Assembly (NCBI GenBank): GCA_032358255.1
Contig: JAULBX010013651.1
Location: 33,889 to 97,888, forward strand
Direction of reading: 5' to 3'
Source of the DNA: Heterotrichella gracilis
Lineage: Eukaryota > Sar > Xanthophyceae > Tribonematales > Xanthonemataceae
DNA length: 64,000 nt
In this document: piece after piece, positions 59,801-64,000 of the stretch
How the letters are laid out: the number at the start of each line of letters is the position of its first letter
How positions within the stretch are numbered: position 1 is the first letter of the stretch
The notes under the pieces: generated by a model
Told to the model about the DNA's origin: nothing
The model's input: only the letters and a program-made list of their open reading frames with translations
Database searches by the model: none
Position numbers and translations under genes: made by a program

Positions 59801-62800
59801 AGGTGCGCTGAGGGTTTGGGATGGAACCCTTAGGGTTTTGGTGATTTTTCGAGAAGGGATGTTGGCAAGGCTCAAGGGGAAGAGCTACGACCCGTACACA
59901 TTGGTATCAACCCTGCTGGGGCGGGTAGGGTTTTGAGGTGAAACGCTTGGATCGTGTAGATACAATTGCATGGCTATGCTACCTCACCCTCAGTGCCTGC
60001 ACACCTACAACTCACCCCACCTCTCATTAATGGTTTGATTTCTTGACCTGCAGGTCGCCTGGATCAGCAAGGCCAGGGAGCGACAGCGCCCGGGCCACTT
60101 ACAAAAAGCTACATTGGAATATGCAAAGTAAATAACATGTACACAATAATTATTAATATCTGGCATTGCAGGCCGCCTGGATCAGCAAGGCCAGCGAGCG
60201 GCAGCGCCGGGGCCGCGCGGGGCGATGCCAGCCCGGTGTTGCCTTCCACCTCTACTCCAGGCAGCGATCAAGCGCATTTGCAGACTTCCAACAGCCAGAG
60301 CTAAAGCGCTCGCCACTGGAGGAGCTGTGCCTGCAGGTGCGTGTGTGTTGAGGGGGCAGCGGCTGTCGAAAGGCCGTGGCGATGGATGGTGTGCGTTCCA
60401 GCGCATCGGTTTTAGGGGTTCCATGCATTGCCTGTGGCTGCCAACGGCAAGGTCTGCTGTGTTAGGTAGGCATCATCGCACATGTCTGGCTGACAGGATG
60501 CAGTGTGCTGAGCTCTGACGCTGCCAAAAGCACCCTGCTTTGCCGCCAAAATAGAAGGCCTGCAGGCAATGTTTTTTTCTATTTCATTGTACTCCGCCCC
60601 TATATCAACCCATCACTGTGTTTCGCCACACAGGTGAAGATGCTGCGCACCGACACAGGCGAGGGCACACCCATCGGCCCGTTCCTGGCCAAGGCGGTGG
60701 AGCCACCACTGGAGACCGCTGTCGCCTCCGCCCTGGGTCTCCTGGAGGACATCGGAGCATTAACGGAAGGGGAGGAGCTGACGCTGCTGGGTCGCCACCT
60801 GGCGGCGCTGCCCCTGCCCCCACGCCTGGGCAAGATGCTGCTGTACGGGGTGCTGTTTGGCTGCCTGGACCCGGTGCTGACGGTGGCATGCGCCATGGCG
60901 TACAGGTGGGTGCTTTACTGTTTCCTTCTAGTTATAGCAGAGAATGCAATGATTTTCCAATTAAAAAGCTAGATCAGGAAATAATCTGTGCACATGGGGT
61001 ACTGTTTGGACCCAGTGCTCAACGTGGCATGCGCCATGGCATACAGGTGGGTAATTCGATTGTGTGTAATCTGCTACGACGTTGCTACTTTGACATGTGC
61101 TTTATACATTTTTATTCTAATTGATTGCTGCTTCACCCCTTGCAGGGACCCGTGGGTCCTCCCCACGGAGCCAGGTGGCAGGGCGGCAGCCAACCGCGTG
61201 AAGGAGCAGCTGGCGGAGGGGGCAGGTAGGGTGTAGGGTATAGTGCCTAGGGTATAGGGTGTAGGGTCTAGGGTCTAGGGCTGCAGCCAACCGCGTGAAG
61301 GAGCAGCTGGCGGAGGGGGCAGGTAGGGGCAGGGCCATTGGACATTGCAGTGCATTGGCAAAGGGTGTTGGTGGCGGCTGGGTGCCTGGGGAACTTGGGG
61401 TTTAAGATTGAAGGTCAGAGATATTGTCAAGCCATGCAACAGTTGGGCACTGACCAAAGCTTTTCTGGTGACCTGGTCCATCCTCTCCATTGTGCCATAT
61501 CGCACACCCAGGAATGCACACGTGCACAGCATGCACCCAGCCACCGCCCACCGCCCACCGCCTACTCGCCAATGGACACCATACACTCTCAACCCCACAC
61601 ACACCCACTGCAGGCGGCGGCAGCGACCACCTGTGCCTCATCAAGGCCTACAACAGCTGGGCGTCAGCCAAGGCGCGAGGCAATGACAGGGGGTTCTGTG
61701 CGCAACACTACCTGTCTCCGTCCACCATGCGCATGATAGACGGCATGCGGGACCAGCTGCTGGCGGAGCTGAGGTCCCGGGGGCTGGCGGAATCCCTGGA
61801 GGCGGCTTCGAGGAACGCGCAGCACCCAGGGGTGGTGCGGGCGGTGCTGGTGCGTGGGTGGGAGGGAGGTTTGTTGCGTGCTACCTGCATGTGCGTGTGT
61901 GCCGTGGCATTTAATGGAGAAATGACGGGCCTGCTTGAAGCCACATGTGGCCATCCAGTGCCTGCGCAAGGACAGAATTGCATCCCCCCTTTGCACCACT
62001 CTCCATGCTTCACAGCCACCACCACCACCAACTCACCACCCCTTCCCCCACACCCAGTGAAGAACCTCAAGAGCCCCACCCCACCCACCCTCCCACTCCG
62101 CAGGCCTGCGGCCTGTACCCCCTGGTAGGCATCCTCTCCCGCCGCTCCACCCGCGGCAAGCCCGTGCTCCTCACGCGCAAGGATGAGCGCGTCAACATCC
62201 ACCCGGGGTCGGTCAACTCTGACCTCGACACCCCCAGCGTCCCAAGGGGGATGGTCCCCGTGTGCCCCCTGCTGGTGTTTGAGGAGCTGACCAGGACTGA
62301 AGCCAAGCTGAATGTGCGGCAGACCACTGCCGTGCAGGCACACCCCCTACTGCTGGTGGCGGCGCACGTGGGGGTGCAGGTGGGTGGGGGGTGGGGGTGG
62401 CGGAGGGGGAGGTGTGGGATATCTCCTAATGACAGCCCGGTATGGGGAGGCGTTGTTGAAGGGCTGCACAGTTGCGTGGGATCAATAGGTGATCGCACGG
62501 TGCCAGGACCGAGCTGCTTGGCGCCGCATGTGCAAGACTGTTTGCTGATCTGGCTGTATTGCTGGAATCATGCAACTCATCAACTCACTGGGCTGATGAT
62601 ATGGCCGGGTATATACCCCTGCACAGGGTTTAGGGTTTAGGATTTTGCACATGGCTGATGCACAGGCCGCATCCTGCAGGCCCACCGCCCAGCCGATGAT
62701 GATAGTGATAGCGATGAGGACATGGACGGGGTGGATGAGGAGATGCTGGCGGATGATGATGATGAAGAAGGGGATGAGGACGATGAGGAGGGGAGGGGAG

Positions 62801-63954
62801 GGAACGGGGCCCAGCACGCCATTCTGGTCATGGACAGGTGGGGGGTGCAAATTTGGTTGGGGTTGATGGTTTAGGAGTGGTGGCTGTAAACCCTAAACCC
62901 TAAGCGCCATTCTGGTCATGGACAGAGTGGGGGGTGGTAAACGCTAAACCCTGAACGCACATGGACAGGTGGGGGGTGGCACCTCCCTCCATGTTGGCGC
63001 CACACAGTATCATATGCACCCTCCCAAATCCTATTTCAGCAAACCCTCGCCTAACCGTACTCGTGGCAGGTGGCTGCAGTTCAAGGTCTCACCGCCAGCC
63101 ATCGTCCCCATGTGCGCACTGCGCAGCTTCTTGTCAACAGTTTCCACCTCCAACCCTCAACCCTAATGTCCTCGATATACCCTCTCTCCATGTTGGCGGC
63201 CCACAGTGTGCAAGCTGCGTCATCAGCCTACAGCAAACCCAAATATAACCCTTGAACTTTGCAGGTGGCTGCGGTTCAAGGTCTCCCCGTCAGCCATCGT
63301 CCCCATGTGCGCACTGCGCACCCGACTGGCCACAGCTTTTGCCTTCAAGGTGGAAAACCCTCGCCAAACCCTACCGCCCCTGCTGGCCGACACCCTGGAG
63401 GTGGCAGGGGAGCTGTTCCAGCACGAGTCCAGCGGGGATGGGGTGCCAGGTGGCGACCTGAGGGCGACCTCGGTGGCTGGGGGCGGGGGGCGCGGGGCGC
63501 CAGGGTTTGGGCAGCGCGGCAGGTGCGGGGGGTTGAGATTATGCGTGCTGTATAATCCTAGCGCATGTGTTGTGCACTACTGTCTACCCTGAAAGCGTTC
63601 TCAAAAACAGTTGCTAGCGGTCATGTGACAACTATCTACGTTCCACCATTTTTTCCATTCCCCAACCTGACATATAACAGTCACCTGCGAACCCTTGACT
63701 TAGCACACTGCCGCTCACCCACCTTTGCAGCATCACACACACACACACACAGTTACCCACACACACCCCTTGCACCACTCCATCTCCCAACCCCCTCCTA
63801 TGGCGCAGGGGCATGGTTGCTGGGGGCAGGTACCCCTACCAGGGAGGCAGGGGCGCGCATGGCGACTGGCAACCAAGGGGGGGAGGATCAGGGTCAAGAG
63901 GGAGGGGAGACACATATGACTCCTGGAGGGGAGGTGGTGGGGGACGGGGGTTGG
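53801..63954 (+). CDS. R3H - DEIH-box RNA/DNA helicase with ankyrin repeats (NIH / YTHDC2-like), 3' end outside window
   Basis: Twenty-two exons from ATG 53801: to 53960, 54284-54374, 54818-54935, 55260-55516, 55875-56120, 56295-56417, 56807-56939, 57314-57422, 57672-57872, 58267-58393, 58614-58737, 59075-59262, 59595-59802, 60172-60336, 60634-60905, 61146-61225, 61614-61849, 62104-62379, 62680-62837, 63265-63522, 63809-63954. All phases close; about 1,225 residues so far. Order: RGG-rich N-terminus; R3H ([13 protein letters not shown]); RecA1 with [28 protein letters not shown] and MSATLH; two ankyrin repeats ([36 protein letters not shown]) inserted between the RecA domains; RecA2 with [19 protein letters not shown] and [10 protein letters not shown]2/OB regions; an acidic run; an RGG tail. 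DEIH in place of DEAH, R3H and ankyrins match the plant nuclear DEIH-box helicase NIH and animal YTHDC2. A GTGAGT donor at 63955 shows the gene continues. Confidence 0.9.
54212..54243 (+). repeat. Exon echo 1 (helicase, R3H exon start)
   Basis: AGTATGCCTTCCCCGCCGG after TTATTTAAG copies the start of the genuine exon at 54284 (AGTACGCCTTCCCTGCCGG). It is followed at once by AAAACCCTAAACGCTAAG, a telomere-like tract. Confidence 0.8.
55707..55815 (+). repeat. Exon echoes 2 (two copies of an acceptor)
   Basis: CACCTGCTCCCCTCACAGGC at 55707 and CACCTGCTCCCTTCATATGC at 55786 copy the genuine acceptor CACCTGCTCCCCCCGCAGGC at 55857 with the first exon bases (CAGCAGACCC). CCCTAAA-type tracts fill the spaces between all three copies. 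Confidence 0.85.
56552..56762 (+). repeat. Exon echoes 3 (three copies of an exon start)
   Basis: CACAGGCTTGCCGACTTCCT (56552), CACAGGTTTGCCAATTTCCT (56642) and CACAGGTTAGCCGATTTCCT (56713) copy the genuine exon start TACAGGTTTGCCGATTTCCT (56801 on). The third copy extends over about 50 bases. ACCCTAA words lie between copies. Confidence 0.88.
57049..57262 (+). repeat. Exon echoes 4 (three copies of an exon end)
   Basis: Segments at about 57059-57110, 57125-57190 and 57222-57262 repeat the end of exon 56807-56939 with its donor: for example GACATGTTCCC...GGGAACTGCCTGGTGGTGCAGGTAAG and GTACGGTGGTGCAGGTGCG. They lie downstream of the genuine exon. TAGGGTTTAG words occur among them. Confidence 0.85.
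57930..57976 (+). repeat. Exon echo 5
   Basis: ATGGGAGCGCCCTGCGTCAA to CAGGTGGGTGG copies the last 40 bases and donor of exon 57672-57872 (ATGGGGGCGCCCTGCGTCAA). GGTTTAAGGTTTAGGG sits between the two and TTTAGGG repeats follow to 58030. Confidence 0.88.
57999..58030. repeat. Interstitial TTTAGGG tract in helicase intron
   Basis: GTTTAGGGTTTCTAGGGTTTAGGGTTTAGGG follows exon echo 5. Perfect and near-perfect plant-type telomere units. Confidence 0.9.
59870..59920 (+). repeat. Exon echo 6
   Basis: CAAGGGGAAGAGCTACGACC and CGTACACATTGGTATCAACC copy the end of exon 59595-59802 (CAAGGAGAAGAGCTACGACC). CCTTAGGGTTTTGG separates them and GGGTAGGGTTTTG follows. Confidence 0.88.
60052..60100 (+). repeat. 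Exon echo 7
   Basis: GCAGGTCGCCTGGATCAGCA to GCGCCCGGGCC copies the acceptor and start of exon 60172-60336 (GCAGGCCGCCTGGATCAGCA). The echo precedes the genuine exon by 117 bases, so both offer an acceptor. Confidence 0.88.
60988..61048 (+). repeat. Exon echo 8
   Basis: GGGGTACTGTTTGGACCCAG to GCATACAGGTGGGT copies the last 60 bases and donor of exon 60634-60905 (GGGGTGCTGTTTGGCTGCCT to GCGTACAGGTGGGT), with a 6-base deletion. Confidence 0.88.
61282..61329 (+). repeat. Exon echo 9
   Basis: GCAGCCAACCGCGTGAAGGA to GGGGGCAGGTAGG is an almost exact copy of the end and donor of exon 61146-61225. A 50-base array of TAGGGT-type units (61226-61279) lies between genuine and copied segments, a clear pairing of an echo with a telomere-like array. 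Confidence 0.93.
62907..62971 (+). repeat. Exon echo 10
   Basis: GCGCCATTCTGGTCATGGAC copies the end of exon 62680-62837 and a second shorter copy CATGGACAGGTGGGGGGTGG lies at 62960. AAACCCTAAACCCTAA (62888-62903) sits directly before the first copy and AACGCTAAACCCTGAACGC before the second. Confidence 0.9.
63066..63128 (+). repeat. Exon echo 11
   Basis: GCAGGTGGCTGCAGTTCAAG to TGCGCACTGCGCA copies the acceptor and first 58 bases of exon 63265-63522 with few changes. It would splice in the same phase but then soon meets a different reading, so use of this acceptor would truncate the protein. Confidence 0.9.
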
Positions 63955-64000
63955 GTGAGTGGCATTGCCTGCATGTGGATCAGCGCTTGAGGAGTAAAAT

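Noticed and set aside
61708-62343. 211-codon minus-strand frame
   Set aside because: Antisense to helicase exons 61614-61849 and 62104-62379.
63735-63772. CA-rich microsatellite as a regulatory element
   Set aside because: A simple (CA)n tract before the last acceptor; common in introns and without other support.

Overview
This is nuclear DNA of a green alga or close relative (Viridiplantae, most likely a chlorophyte). Every recognisable gene is cut by many GT-AG introns of 100-900 bases. The proteins include plant-type families: a DEIH-box helicase of the plant NIH type, a vacuolar-type amino acid transporter, AAE3-type oxalyl-CoA synthetase, and a protein with a probable chloroplast transit peptide. 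Introns and spacers carry short TTTAGGG/CCCTAAA telomere-like tracts and many TGCATGCA words. I cannot name the species. There are two 10-N assembly gaps beside long G or C runs (near 3887 and 28193). No tRNA, rRNA or CRISPR array was seen.

Layout. (1) 1-1211 (+): 3' end of a class V aminotransferase / cysteine desulfurase-like gene. (2) 1212-9955: foldback repeat, pseudogene of oxalyl-CoA decarboxylase, a minus-strand gene joining a PD-(D/E)XK nuclease-like region to a protein kinase, and two 5'-truncated LINE copies with clear target-site duplications. (3) 9956-19412 (-): an 18-exon gene whose exons close into one frame of 1,126 codons, fusing oxalyl-CoA synthetase to oxalyl-CoA decarboxylase, that is, two consecutive steps of CoA-dependent oxalate breakdown in one polypeptide. 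(4) 21954-24667 (+): short-chain dehydrogenase. (5) 25250-33265 (+): AAAP amino acid transporter, an unassigned coiled-coil locus with an internal tandem duplication, and a decayed partial copy of the transporter. (6) 34090-37391 (+): intron-containing histone H2B and a NECAP endocytic adaptor. (7) 38389-42052: divergent pair, a putative plastid protein (-) and a GalT/HIT-type nucleotidyltransferase (+). (8) 42677-45879 (-): RING finger plus YEATS domain. (9) 47006-50106 (-): leucine-rich repeat protein with an F-box-like N-terminus. (10) 51452-52101 (+): a coiled-coil repeat protein. (11) 53801-63954 (+): R3H-DEIH helicase with ankyrin insert and RGG tails, running off the window.

The most unusual signals are the oxalate fusion gene, the RING-YEATS fusion, and a recurrent pattern I call exon echoes: introns holding decayed partial copies of the neighbouring exon with its splice site, often beside telomere-like tracts. 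I count echoes at eleven sites in the helicase gene and further cases in the oxalate, H2B and RING-YEATS genes. Exon joins were checked by hand for reading phase; for most genes the sum of exon lengths is an exact multiple of three.
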